Positions 9,099-19,127 of a DNA stretch of 64,000 nt are shown here, in pieces (the first letter of the stretch is position 1; each line of letters opens with the position of its first letter). The position numbers and the translations under genes are program-made. The notes under the pieces were generated by a model that saw nothing but the letters and a program-made list of their open reading frames with translations, did not search any database and was not told the origin of the DNA. Origin of the DNA: Chloroflexota bacterium (GTDB lineage: Bacteria; Chloroflexota; Anaerolineae; Aggregatilineales; Phototrophicaceae); the NCBI GenBank assembly GCA_013388735.1, contig JACAES010000066.1, positions 1 through 64,000 of the forward strand, read 5' to 3'.

Positions 9099-11144
9099 TT
9101 AATCCGGCTGAGGCGCGCTGTCCTGCCTGAACAGATCGTTGAGATCGCCCTCGTTCTCCGGCGCGACGACGACCGTTAATGTATCCCCGGCGCGGATTTC
9201 GGTGATGCCGTGCGGGACGATCAGTTTGCCGCCGCGCCGGATGGACGCGACCACGCTTTCGGTGGGCCAGCGCACATCCCGGATTTTCTGGCCGGCGATG
9301 GGCGCGTCCGGGCGGACGTGCCGTTCCACCACCCGCGCGCCGGTCAGGGTATTGAGGCGGATCTGTCCGGCGCGGTGCTGCTGTTCGCGCTTGCGGACGA
9401 CCACCATACTGTAGGCGCGCACTATGCAGTCTCGCGTCAGCAGGCCAACCAGCTCGCGCGTGCCGGGCTTGACAACCGGAAGGCCGCCGATGTCGCGGGC
9501 GCTCATGCTGCGGATGGCCGTCCACAGTACGTCATCCGGCGCAGCCGTGATGACCTGGCGCGTGCAGATGTCACCCACCGGCGGCGGGCGGTCGTGGTTG
9601 GACTCAAACGCACCCTGTAAATCGCTGAGCGTGACGATGCCGGCCAGCAGCCCTTCATGGTTGACCACGCACAGGCAGCGTGTCTGCGACTGGCGCAGCC
9701 GGTCGCGCAGTTCGCGCAGGCTGGCGCTTTCATGAATGGTCGGCGGCGGGGTGCGCATGGCTTCCCCGACGCTGATACCCTGCATCACGTCCACATCGCG
9801 CCCCTGTTCCAGCCGCAGGCCGCTGCGCAGCAGGGTCAGCGTATCAATGCCTGCCGGCACCAGCCGCTCGGTCAGATAAACGCAGATCACGGTCGTAAGC
9901 ATGATCGGCAGAATCAGGCGGTAATCGTTGGTCAGTTCAAAAACCAGCAGGATGCCGGTGATCGGCGCGCGCACGACGCCGGCCATCACGGCGGCCATGC
10001 CGGCGATGGCGTAAGCCTGCGGGCTGCCAGTCAGTTCGGGCGGGGCAATACTGGCCGCCAGCAGCCCGAACGCGCCGCCCAGCATCGTGCCGACGAACAG
10101 CGTCGGCGCGAAGATGCCGCCCACGAAACCGCCGGCGAGGCTGACCGCCGTCATCAGCAGCTTGCCGAACCCCAGCACCAGCAGCAGGCCGAAGGAGAAA
10201 CTTTCGCCGGCATTCAGCACAGCGGCCATCGCCTCGCGCCCCGGCCCCATGATCTGCGGCAGAAAAATCGCCACCACGCCGACCAGCACCCCGGCCAGCG
10301 CCGCTTTAAACGGTCGCCGTAGATGCACGTATTTATGCCACAGGTCATGCTGCCAGTGGACGACATGGATAAAGGCCACCGATACCGGGGCCAACAGCAG
10401 CCCCAGCCCCGCATACAGCACGATTTTGGCAGGGCCGCCCATCGTAAAATTCAGACGCCCCAGGACAGGCGTCACGCCGGTGAGCGCCTGGATGAACACC
10501 GAGGCGATTACCGAGGCCAGCACCACCACGCTGAACGAGCCGGTCGAAAATTCGCCGTTGAGGATGACTTCCATACTGAAGAACACGCCGGCAATGGGGG
10601 CGCGGAAGGCGGCGGCAATGGCGCTGGCCGACCCGGCGGCCACCAGCAGGCGCATCCGTTCTTCCGACAGGCGCAGCTTTTGCCCGAAAAACGAGCCGAT
10701 GTGCGCGCCGATCACCACGCTGGGCGCTTCCGGCCCGACCGACGCGCCCGCCCCCAGAGAGAGCGCCGCCGCCGCCGCTTTAACCGGCATTACTCGGTAG
10801 CGCAGGCGCCCACCCGCCAGCGCCACCGCTTCGATAATCCCGGCCAGGCCGTGATACCGCTCCGCGCCGACGAACCGTTCCATCATCCAGCCCACGGCCA
10901 GCCCGGCCAGCCCCAGGCTGACGACCACCGCCCCCGCGCCCAGGATATGGCCCAGAACTTCGACCGCCAGCCAGTCGTAAAAGATGTGGTGGAAAAATTC
11001 AATCGCCAGATCGAACAGCCAGACGCTGACGCCGGTCGTCAGGCCGACGGTCACGGCCAGCAGCAGCAGAACCGTATTTTCGCCCAGGTGCAGCCCCAGC
11101 CGATCAAAAAGAGGAAACCGCTTTAAACCCAAAAAACCGTTCAT
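9099..11144 (-). CDS. ClC-family chloride channel/antiporter with CBS and TrkA-C domains
   Basis: 681 residues. The ClC membrane domain spans about 1-440, with the selectivity-filter segments GASVGPEAPSV (gating-type glutamate in GPEAP) and GGFVGGIFAPTLFVG. A CBS pair (about 450-575) and a C-terminal TrkA-C/RCK_C domain (about 600-675) follow. The last domain commonly senses nucleotides or controls gating. The ATG at 11144 precedes MNGFLGLKRF. It is convergent with the response regulator gene, with 9 bases between stops. Whether it is a channel or an H+/Cl- exchanger cannot be decided here. Confidence 0.92.
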   Translation of the reverse strand: MNGFLGLKRFPLFDRLGLHLGENTVLLLLAVTVGLTTGVSVWLFDLAIEFFHHIFYDWLAVEVLGHILGAGAVVVSLGLAGLAVGWMMERFVGAERYHGLAGIIEAVALAGGRLRYRVMPVKAAAAALSLGAGASVGPEAPSVVIGAHIGSFFGQKLRLSEERMRLLVAAGSASAIAAAFRAPIAGVFFSMEVILNGEFSTGSFSVVVLASVIASVFIQALTGVTPVLGRLNFTMGGPAKIVLYAGLGLLLAPVSVAFIHVVHWQHDLWHKYVHLRRPFKAALAGVLVGVVAIFLPQIMGPGREAMAAVLNAGESFSFGLLLVLGFGKLLMTAVSLAGGFVGGIFAPTLFVGTMLGGAFGLLAASIAPPELTGSPQAYAIAGMAAVMAGVVRAPITGILLVFELTNDYRLILPIMLTTVICVYLTERLVPAGIDTLTLLRSGLRLEQGRDVDVMQGISVGEAMRTPPPTIHESASLRELRDRLRQSQTRCLCVVNHEGLLAGIVTLSDLQGAFESNHDRPPPVGDICTRQVITAAPDDVLWTAIRSMSARDIGGLPVVKPGTRELVGLLTRDCIVRAYSMVVVRKREQQHRAGQIRLNTLTGARVVERHVRPDAPIAGQKIRDVRWPTESVVASIRRGGKLIVPHGITEIRAGDTLTVVVAPENEGDLNDLFRQDSAPQPD

Positions 11145-11505
11145 CAGCTTAACAGCACGAACTCACAGACAAAATAAGGGCAGCTCAACGAGCGCCACAG
11201 GCTACCAGCATACCGCAATTTAAGCAGACAAAGATTAATATACGGTGCGGATTCCATCAAGAAACGAATGCGCATATTCCAAAATGCGAACTTGCCGAAA
11301 TAAAAAAGCTATGCTATAGTGCCAGTTAGAAACGAACCACATTTTTCTTCCCAGTGTATCTACACCACCATTTTTGTGGCGCTGCCAGCAGAAGCGCACG
11401 AACGCCCTGTTGTTTTGCGAACGGTTGAGCAGGTCGCAGTCCCTAAAATGGTTCCTCGCGTGTGCGATATGCCAGGATTGGAGTGACCCCGGAGTTCCAT
11501 AGCCT
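11145..11505 (+). promoter_or_regulatory. rho promoter and long 5' leader
   Basis: This 361-base gap holds a clear promoter: TTGCCG at 11292-11297, a 17-base spacer, and TATAGT at 11315-11320. Transcription would start near 11327 and leave a leader of about 180 bases before the rho ATG at 11506. A GGAG ribosome site lies at 11491-11494. Long leaders are common for rho, where Rho often attenuates its own transcript. I see no protein-coding gene in the gap. Confidence 0.6.
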
Positions 11506-12801
11506 ATGGATATTGCCCAGTTAGAAGCCCAGACTCTTGAGGAATTGAGACAGATCGCGCGGGAAAACGGCCTCATCGGCTACAGCCGGTCGAAGAAACA
11601 GGAATTGGTACTGGCGCTGCTGCGGGATAACGCCGAAAAGCAGGGACTCAAACTGCGCGGCGGCATCCTGGAAATCGTGGACGACGGCATCGGCTTTTTG
11701 CGGGCGGAGAAATATCTGCCCGGCCCGAACGATATTTACGTCAGCCAGACCCAGATCAAACGCTTTAATCTTCGCACCGGTGACATGGTAATCGGCCAGG
11801 TCCGCGCGCCGAAAGATTCGGAGAAATATTACGGCCTGCTGCGTGTGGATGCGGTCAACGGCCTGAACCCCGAAGAAGCCAAAAACCGCCCGTTTTTTGA
11901 AGACCTGACTCCCATTTATCCTAATCAGCGGTATACCCTGGAAACCAACCCGCGCATCCTGTCCACGCGGCTGCTCGACCTGTTCGCTCCCATCGGGCGC
12001 GGGCAGCGTGGCTTAATCGTCTCGCCGCCCAAAGCCGGTAAAACCACCGTGCTGAAGGAAGTCGCCAACGCCATCAGCCACAACTATCCCGATGTGCATC
12101 TGATGATCGCGCTGATCGGCGAGCGTCCCGAAGAAGTGACCGACATGGATCGTTCGGTGGACGCCGAAGTGATCGCCTCGACTTTCGATGACCCGGTTCA
12201 GCACCATACCCGCGTGGCGGAAATGGCGATCAACCGCGCCAAGCGGCTGGTCGAAAGCAAGCAGCACGTCGTCCTGATGCTGGACAGCATCACGCGGCTG
12301 GCGCGCGCTTACAACCTGGTCGTACCCAGCAGCGGGCGCACGCTCTCCGGCGGCTTCGACCCGTCGGCCATCCACCCGCCCAAACGCATTTTTGGTGCCG
12401 GGCGCAACATCGAACAGGGCGGCAGCCTGACCATCATCGCCACCTGCCTGGTGAACACCGGCAGCAAAATGGATGACCTGATTTACGAAGAGTTTAAGGG
12501 TACGGGCAACATGGAACTGCTGCTCAACCGCAAACTGCAAGAGCGGCGGCTGTTCCCGGCTTTTGACATCGAAGGTTCGTCCACCCGGCGCGAGGAACTG
12601 CTGCTCGGCCCGGATGTTCTCCAGCGCACTTACACGCTGCGGAACATGCTGTCCCGGTTGGCCGAAGACCCCGAACTGGGGACGGTGGGCGCTTACGAGC
12701 GTTTCATCAACCAGTTCAAACAAACCGAGTCCAACCTCGAATTTCTGGACAGCATCCCCGGCGGCAACGCCGCAGCGATGAACAGCCGGTCATTTTTATA
12801 A
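11506..12801 (+). CDS. rho: Transcription termination factor Rho
   Basis: 431 residues, the usual length. Order of domains: Rho N-terminal helical domain (LEELRQIARENGL), cold-shock-like RNA-binding domain from about residue 45 to 120, then the hexameric RNA-dependent ATPase. The ATPase shows Walker A SPPKAGKTT near residue 175-183 and Walker B VVLMLDSITRLARAYN near 255. The RNA-binding Q and R loops region is intact, ending in the usual AAAMNSRSFL. It terminates transcription of untranslated RNA in the cytoplasm. It is followed 51 bases later by efp in the same direction, so the two may share a transcript. Confidence 0.98.
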   Translation: MDIAQLEAQTLEELRQIARENGLIGYSRSKKQELVLALLRDNAEKQGLKLRGGILEIVDDGIGFLRAEKYLPGPNDIYVSQTQIKRFNLRTGDMVIGQVRAPKDSEKYYGLLRVDAVNGLNPEEAKNRPFFEDLTPIYPNQRYTLETNPRILSTRLLDLFAPIGRGQRGLIVSPPKAGKTTVLKEVANAISHNYPDVHLMIALIGERPEEVTDMDRSVDAEVIASTFDDPVQHHTRVAEMAINRAKRLVESKQHVVLMLDSITRLARAYNLVVPSSGRTLSGGFDPSAIHPPKRIFGAGRNIEQGGSLTIIATCLVNTGSKMDDLIYEEFKGTGNMELLLNRKLQERRLFPAFDIEGSSTRREELLLGPDVLQRTYTLRNMLSRLAEDPELGTVGAYERFINQFKQTESNLEFLDSIPGGNAAAMNSRSFL

Positions 12802-12852
12802 AGGGCGATTTTCGCCGCCTGACTAAGACACCTGAGGGATTGATTTCAGCCT

Positions 12853-13410
12853 ATGATTGACGTAAACCAGCTTCGCAAAGGCACAACCTTTTTGTCCGAC
12901 GGTCAGATTTTCCGCGTTTTGACCTACAGCCACACCAAACCCGGTCGCGGCAACGCCACCATCCGGGTGAAGGTGCGCAACATGCGTACCGGGGCTACCC
13001 TGGAAATGACCTTTAACTCCGGCATGTCGGTGCAGGACATCCGCGTGGACAGCCACAACGTCGAATACCTGTACACGGATGGCGAATTTCTGACCTTTAT
13101 GGATATGGATACTTACGAGCAGCCGCAGATTCGTAAGGATGTGTTCGGCGACGACTTTCTGTACCTGCGGGAAAACCTTCAGCTTAAACTGAGCAGCTAC
13201 GAAGGCGAGATCATTGACTACGAGCTGCCCAACACGGTTGACCTGAAAGTGGTCGAGTCCGAAATGGCGGTCGCCGGGGATACGGCCAACAACCCGCAGA
13301 AAAAAGTGACCCTGGAAACCGGGCTGGTGGTGCAGGTACCGATGTTCGTTAATGTGGGCGATACCATCCGCGTGAACACCGACACCGGTGAATACATCAC
13401 CCGCGTCTAA
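12853..13410 (+). CDS. efp: Translation elongation factor P with arginine loop tip
   Basis: 185 residues, standard three-domain EF-P: KOW-like domain I (1-65), OB domain II (about 66-127) and OB domain III, ending DTGEYITRV. It rescues ribosomes stalled at polyproline stretches. The domain I loop reads TKPGRGNAT, with Arg at residue 32 where many EF-Ps have a modified lysine. Arg32 is rhamnosylated by EarP in Pseudomonas, but no earP is in this window, so an unmodified Arg type is possible. A GAGGG ribosome site precedes ATG 12853. A terminator follows directly. Confidence 0.97.
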   Translation: MIDVNQLRKGTTFLSDGQIFRVLTYSHTKPGRGNATIRVKVRNMRTGATLEMTFNSGMSVQDIRVDSHNVEYLYTDGEFLTFMDMDTYEQPQIRKDVFGDDFLYLRENLQLKLSSYEGEIIDYELPNTVDLKVVESEMAVAGDTANNPQKKVTLETGLVVQVPMFVNVGDTIRVNTDTGEYITRV

Positions 13411-13414
13411 AATC

Positions 13415-13438
13415 GGGGGCGCATGACTGCGCGCCCCC
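13415..13438. terminator. Bidirectional hairpin terminator after efp
   Basis: The 8-bp stem GGGGGCGC (13415-13422) pairs with GCGCCCCC (13431-13438) across an 8-base loop, 5 bases after the efp stop and 6 before the convergent stop. The T-tract is weak on both strands. Confidence 0.6.
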
Positions 13439-13443
13439 ATTCC

Positions 13444-14301
13444 TTAAAACCCAAACCGCCGCAGAATGCGATCTACCGAAGCGACGTACCCGCCGCCGAA
13501 TAACCGCACATGCACCAGCAGCGGGTACAGGTTGTACAGGTCGCGGCGTTCCTCGAAGAAGCCCGGCGCAAGCGGACGGTGTTCCTGATAACGCCGGAAG
13601 AAGGCCGCCCCGAACGTGTTAAACAACGTGCTGAAGGCTAACTCGATTTCCGGGTGGGCGTAATAAATGGCCGGGTCGAGAAAGCCGGTGATGCGCCCGT
13701 TCGCCGCCAGGATGTTGGTCGTCCACAGGTCGCCATGAATCAGCGACGGGTATTCCGGCTCGGCCAGCCAGCGCTCCAGCCGCCCGCACAGGCGCTCCAG
13801 GCGGGCGTACAGGCCGGCGGGCAGCGGGCCGGCGCGCTGCGCTTCTTGCCCCATGTACAGCAGCCGGTGATCGCGGAAGAAGTCCAGCCAGGAGTCGGTG
13901 AGCGGGTTGGGCTGCGGCAGGCCGCCGATCAGCGTATCGCGTTCCAGGCCGAACGCCTGCCCCCGGACGCCGTGCAAATCGGCCACCAGGTCGGCGGCGT
14001 GGGCCTGCGCCGCGTCGCCCAGCAAGCTGTCCCCGGCGATGAAATCCATCACCAGCAGCGTATCGCTGCTGTAGCGCACCGCCGGGACGGGCAGGCGGCT
14101 GTGTTCGGCCAGGTAGCGCAGCATGTAACCTTCCAGTCCCAGCCGCGCACCCTGACCGTCCGCCACTTTGGCGACCGCCGACTCGCCGCCCGGCAGATGC
14201 ACGCGGTACACGTCCCCGATGCAGCCGCCGCTGAGCGCGCTCAGGCCCTCTGGCCGGACGCCCAGCGCCGTTTCGATGGTCGTCAGCAGGTCATCAAACA
14301 T
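13444..14301 (-). CDS. Fructosamine/ketosamine-3-kinase family protein
   Basis: 285 residues of the fructosamine-kinase branch of aminoglycoside-phosphotransferase-like kinases. Visible motifs are the SGGCIGDVYRV nucleotide loop at about 23-33, the catalytic IHGDLWTTNIL (about 188-198), the metal-binding FLDPAIYYAHPEIELA, and a conserved C-terminal region. It phosphorylates Amadori adducts on glycated proteins or small molecules, which leads to deglycation. The start at 14301 lies 5 bases after the stop of the gene above it, so the two form an operon. Family assignment is strong; the physiological substrate is inferred. Confidence 0.9.
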   Translation of the reverse strand: MFDDLLTTIETALGVRPEGLSALSGGCIGDVYRVHLPGGESAVAKVADGQGARLGLEGYMLRYLAEHSRLPVPAVRYSSDTLLVMDFIAGDSLLGDAAQAHAADLVADLHGVRGQAFGLERDTLIGGLPQPNPLTDSWLDFFRDHRLLYMGQEAQRAGPLPAGLYARLERLCGRLERWLAEPEYPSLIHGDLWTTNILAANGRITGFLDPAIYYAHPEIELAFSTLFNTFGAAFFRRYQEHRPLAPGFFEERRDLYNLYPLLVHVRLFGGGYVASVDRILRRFGF

Positions 14302-14306
14302 AATGT

Positions 14307-14690
14307 TTATTCCGGCGTGCCTCTGGTCTTTAAAATCTGCCGCGCCGCCTCCAGCGTGGGCGCGAAACGATATTCAAAACCCATGCCGCCGTTTAAGGCT
14401 GAAAAAATCGGCACTATCTCGTTCAGTATTTTCGGCAGCACCATCACTATCAATCCGGTCTTCGGGTGAATATCCCTGACCAAAGCCTGCACGTTGGCCT
14501 TAAAGTTCGGCGGCAGCAGCACCGCGCCGGTCACGTGAACGATCAGGTTCACCGGGCTGCTGGCGGTGTCCAGTTTTCGGCAGGCGTCTTCGACGGCAAC
14601 CCGAACATCTTCCCATCCCCAAGAACCGGAAAACGAGATCAGAAGAAGGCGATTGGTGGGCAGGCTGTCCCACTCGACCAGAATCGGCAT
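14307..14690 (-). CDS. STAS/SpoIIAA-like small protein
   Basis: 127 residues. The alternating beta/alpha pattern, with an early strand RLLLISFSGSW and a later helix EAARQILKTRG, resembles the SpoIIAA-like/STAS-related proteins found near metabolic genes. No catalytic motif is seen. It is the first gene of a two-gene operon with the fructosamine kinase. A GGGGGAA ribosome site precedes the ATG at 14690. Function unknown; the fold call is moderate. Confidence 0.6.
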   Translation of the reverse strand: MPILVEWDSLPTNRLLLISFSGSWGWEDVRVAVEDACRKLDTASSPVNLIVHVTGAVLLPPNFKANVQALVRDIHPKTGLIVMVLPKILNEIVPIFSALNGGMGFEYRFAPTLEAARQILKTRGTPE

Positions 14691-14760
14691 GATATTCCCC
14701 CTTTATCATGCTTGAGCGATTCTTCAAGTTTATGACGTTACGAATCGAATTTCTACCGAC

Positions 14761-15840
14761 TTACATACTATGCCGGATATGAACAATGTCACCATCCTGC
14801 ACAATGTACTCTTTGCCTTCCAGCCGGATTTTGCCGGCGCTCTTGAGGGCGGCTTCGCCCCCGGCGGCCAGCAGTTCATCGTACTTCATCACCTCGGCGC
14901 GGATGAAGCCTTTTTGCAGGTCGCTGTGGATGACCCCGGCGGCTTCCGGGGCGGTCGCGCCGATGCCGACGCTCCAGGCGCGCACCTCGTCCTCGCCGAC
15001 GGTGAAGAAGGACTGGATCGCCAGCAGTTGGTAGGACAGGCGGATAACCTTCGCCGCGCTCAGTTCGGTAATGCCATATTCTTCCATGAACACCGCCGCG
15101 TCGTCCGGTTCAAGCTGCGCCAGTTCAGCTTCGATTTTGCCCTGCAAGCCGACCAGCCCGGTATGCGGGTGATCGTAATGAATCAGGTCGGCGGCGGCTT
15201 TCGGCTCGTCGCCCAGGTTCAGCACCACCAGCGCCGGTTTAAGCGTTAAAAAGCCGTAGCCGCGAATCATGCGGTTTTCGTCATCGGTGATGTCCAGTTC
15301 GCGCAAGGGGCGTTCGGCCTCCAGATGCAGCTTAAACCGCTCCATCAGCTCCAGTTCGACCGGCACAGATTTATCCACCGCCTTGCCCCGGATGCGTAAT
15401 TCGCCCTGCAATTTTTCCAGGCGTTTTTCCACCATCACCAGATCGGCCAGCAAAAATTCGCCGTCCAGCGCCTCGACATCACGCTGCGGGTCTACCGTGA
15501 CGTAAGGGTGTGGCACGGTATCGTCCTCGAAGGCGCGCACGACGTGGAGAAAACCATCCGCCTGCGCCAGTTCGTTGCGGAACTGTCCCTTCAGCCCGCC
15601 CTCGCTGATGCCTTTGTCCAGGCCGCCGATGTCGGCATAGGTGACGGTGGCATAAATGGTCTTGCGCGGGTTGTACATGGCGCTCAGTTTATCCACGCGC
15701 GGGTCCGGCACGTTGACCACTGCCGTATGCACTTCAAACTGGCCGCTGGTGGCCGCGCCGGTGGGCAGCGTCTGGCCGGTGAGGGCATTAAAGATGGTGG
15801 TCTTGCCGCTGTTGGGTAAGCCGATGATTCCCAGTCGCAT
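14761..15840 (-). CDS. ychF: Ribosome-binding ATPase YchF/OLA1
   Basis: 359 residues. The G domain starts MRLGIIGLPNSGKTTIFN (P-loop GLPNSGKT) and is interrupted by a coiled-coil insertion (about residues 130-200). Its NKxD position is occupied by NLGDE, typical of YchF and the basis of ATP rather than GTP preference. A TGS domain closes the protein (about 275-359). It binds ribosomes and acts in redox and stress responses. The ATG at 15840 has an AGGA site; the open frame extends 75 bases further without support. Confidence 0.96.
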   Translation of the reverse strand: MRLGIIGLPNSGKTTIFNALTGQTLPTGAATSGQFEVHTAVVNVPDPRVDKLSAMYNPRKTIYATVTYADIGGLDKGISEGGLKGQFRNELAQADGFLHVVRAFEDDTVPHPYVTVDPQRDVEALDGEFLLADLVMVEKRLEKLQGELRIRGKAVDKSVPVELELMERFKLHLEAERPLRELDITDDENRMIRGYGFLTLKPALVVLNLGDEPKAAADLIHYDHPHTGLVGLQGKIEAELAQLEPDDAAVFMEEYGITELSAAKVIRLSYQLLAIQSFFTVGEDEVRAWSVGIGATAPEAAGVIHSDLQKGFIRAEVMKYDELLAAGGEAALKSAGKIRLEGKEYIVQDGDIVHIRHSM

Positions 15841-16256
15841 GAGGTTTTCCTGTTCATCTGGACGCAATGTCGCCAGTATACACAGGGGGGAAAAAGAAAA
15901 AAAGACGCAACGCAAACGGGGCAGGGCTGTCGTTTCAAAACATGTGGGGCAGCCAGACCCCCTCTAAATCTCCCCCGAATTCGGGGGAGACTTTGCTGCC
16001 GGTGGGATTAAGCCCCCTCTCCGAATTCAGCGAGTCGAATGGGGACGTTTATCCCCTGAGCGCGAAGGAGTTTGGGGGCAGGAGGCAAAGGGCGAAAGCC
16101 GGCTTATTGAGACGCTGTGCGATGGCCCTGGCCGGTGTGTAAGGACGCACAGTTGTGCGTCCGGGGCGGACAGGCTGAATCAAAAGTGGTGTACCCAACG
16201 GCACACCACCTGCTGATTTCTATGCTTCGCCGCAATCGGTCGAAATACCGGTTCAC
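15841..16256. repeat. Repeat-rich intergenic region
   Basis: No gene is seen in these 416 bases. They hold several perfect palindromes: CTCCCCCGAATTCGGGGGAG at 15970-15989, a GGACGCACA/TGTGCGTCC hairpin around 16143-16162, and GTGGTGT/ACACCAC at about 16184-16207. A G/A-rich tract beginning near 15885 belongs to a CGCAAAG-type repeat. A degenerate copy of a 49-nt dispersed element (GGCGAAAGCC start) lies at 16091-16131. Confidence 0.75.
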
Positions 16257-16532
16257 CTACAACAGCGAGAGGTCTTCAACGATCAGCGCGTTTAGCTGGT
16301 TTTCCAGATCGCTGATAGCGACGTTGTCGCTGACGCTTTGTCCCACTGCCTCAAACAACCTACCGAAAAAGCCTTCGGATTGCAGAGGGCGGTTGGAACG
16401 CTGCGCCTTTTCGTACTGGATGATACGCAGCTTGGCTTCCAGCATCGCGGTTTTCATCCCGTAATTCTGCCGCATCAATTCCTGTTTGACCGCGTTATAG
16501 ACCTGTCGCACGCTATCATTTATCACCGGCAT
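16257..16532 (-). CDS. Small hypothetical protein
   Basis: 91 residues, mostly helical, beginning MPVINDSVRQVYNAV and ending NQLNALIVEDLSLL. It has no cysteines and no membrane segment. I do not recognise the family. A good AGAGGAA ribosome site lies before the ATG at 16532, which makes it a credible gene. The helical pattern would fit a small regulatory or coiled-coil protein. It sits alone between repeat tracts. Confidence 0.6.
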   Translation of the reverse strand: MPVINDSVRQVYNAVKQELMRQNYGMKTAMLEAKLRIIQYEKAQRSNRPLQSEGFFGRLFEAVGQSVSDNVAISDLENQLNALIVEDLSLL

Positions 16533-16594
16533 TTACGTATTCCTCTTAAACTATAACCATCACTAATGACAGTATATAAAATTGGAATCAGAAG

Positions 16595-16771
16595 TCAATC
16601 AGTGGGCGGAAACAGCCGATAATTCTTAACCTCATCAGAGACTTTATCACAGGCAGACAGGATGGCGCACAGTTTGCCCGGCACCTCTTCCATCACGGCG
16701 GGCGGCAGCCGCGCCCGCCAGTCCGGGCTTTTGATCTGGTCGGCTAAAATCACGCCGCTGACCGGCAGCCC
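16595..16771 (-). pseudogene. MazF/PemK toxin remnant (C-terminal part)
   Basis: On the minus strand 58 codons read GLPVSGVILADQIKSPDWRA and continue to a TGA at 16595-16597. This is the typical C-terminal half of MazF/PemK endoribonuclease toxins (the VLADQIKSxDWRAR strand-helix). A TAG codon stands directly before the first glycine (16772-16774), and the N-terminal half is missing, replaced by a repeat element. The remnant cannot make an active toxin. It lies in the expected place just downstream of the mazE-like gene. Confidence 0.75.
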
Positions 16772-17121
16772 CTAGAGCGTGTTATGCCCTTCTGCCCTGC
16801 CAGGTTGCCCTCACCCCCGCGTTCCCCCTCTCCCCACTGCCACTTCGTGGCGAGGCGCGGGGCAGGAAAACCGAAAAACCCTGTCTTTCCCCCCTCTCCA
16901 GTGCCGAAGGCGCGTTCGGCAGAGGGGATGGGGGTGAGGGCAAAAAGCGGGCGGGCGTGAAAAGCGGTTTCATTGCCCGGTTGGGGTGGCAAAGTGCATA
17001 ACAGCCCGCCGATCACCGAGATTTCGACTATTGCATCCGGCTCTAAGCCCACTTCCGCCGCAAAAGCCTTTGGAATACGCAGCGCCAGGCTGTTGCCCCA
17101 TTTCCGAATCCGCGTTTGCAT
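16750..17121 (-). pseudogene. MazE/AbrB-type antitoxin, C-terminus replaced by a repeat
   Basis: The first 43 residues (MQTRIRKWGNSLALRIPKAF onward, to about SVIGGLLCT) are a normal SpoVT-AbrB DNA-binding domain of the MazE type. After that the frame runs into the 139-bp repeat and encodes low-complexity sequence up to a stop at 16750. The toxin-neutralising C-terminal tail is therefore lost. The DNA-binding part could still be made. A plausible TATACT -10 element lies upstream near 17147-17152. Confidence 0.75.
16805..16943. repeat. 139-bp element with 14-bp inverted ends, inserted in mazEF
   Basis: The termini TTGCCCTCACCCCC (16805-16818) and GGGGGTGAGGGCAA (16930-16943) are perfect inverted repeats. 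The interior contains smaller palindromes such as CCACTTCGTGG and GCCGAAGGCGCGTTCGGC. There is no coding capacity. A related copy with AGCCCTCA ends is at 21054-21188. It looks like a MITE-like or REP-like non-autonomous element. Confidence 0.7.
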
Positions 17122-17166
17122 CTCGGCACCTCAACCGTACCTACAATGAGTATATCATACGTATCC

Positions 17167-17193
17167 GGGGCGCAGTGTTTTGCGCCCCTTTTT
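17167..17193 (+). terminator. Strong hairpin with T-tract between pepF and mazE-like gene
   Basis: GGGGCGCA (17167-17174) pairs with TGCGCCCC (17181-17188) and is followed by TTTTT on the plus strand. For the minus-strand pepF transcript the stem is present without a good U-tract. It still lies about 20 bases past the pepF stop. Confidence 0.6.
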
Positions 17194-17210
17194 ATGCGCT
17201 AGAGGCGTTT

Positions 17211-19022
<1,812 letters not shown>

Positions 19023-19127
19023 AGTGCTTCTCCTCAATCTGTTTCCGAACTATCCGGTTTAGCGACTACTGCGGGACGATTGTAACGCGGAACGCCACCC
19101 GCCGGCACGAACCATTGGAATTGGTGT

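Noticed and set aside
12802-12852. Terminator between rho and efp
   Set aside because: A short GGCGA/TCGCC stem is present but has no T-tract; co-transcription is more likely.
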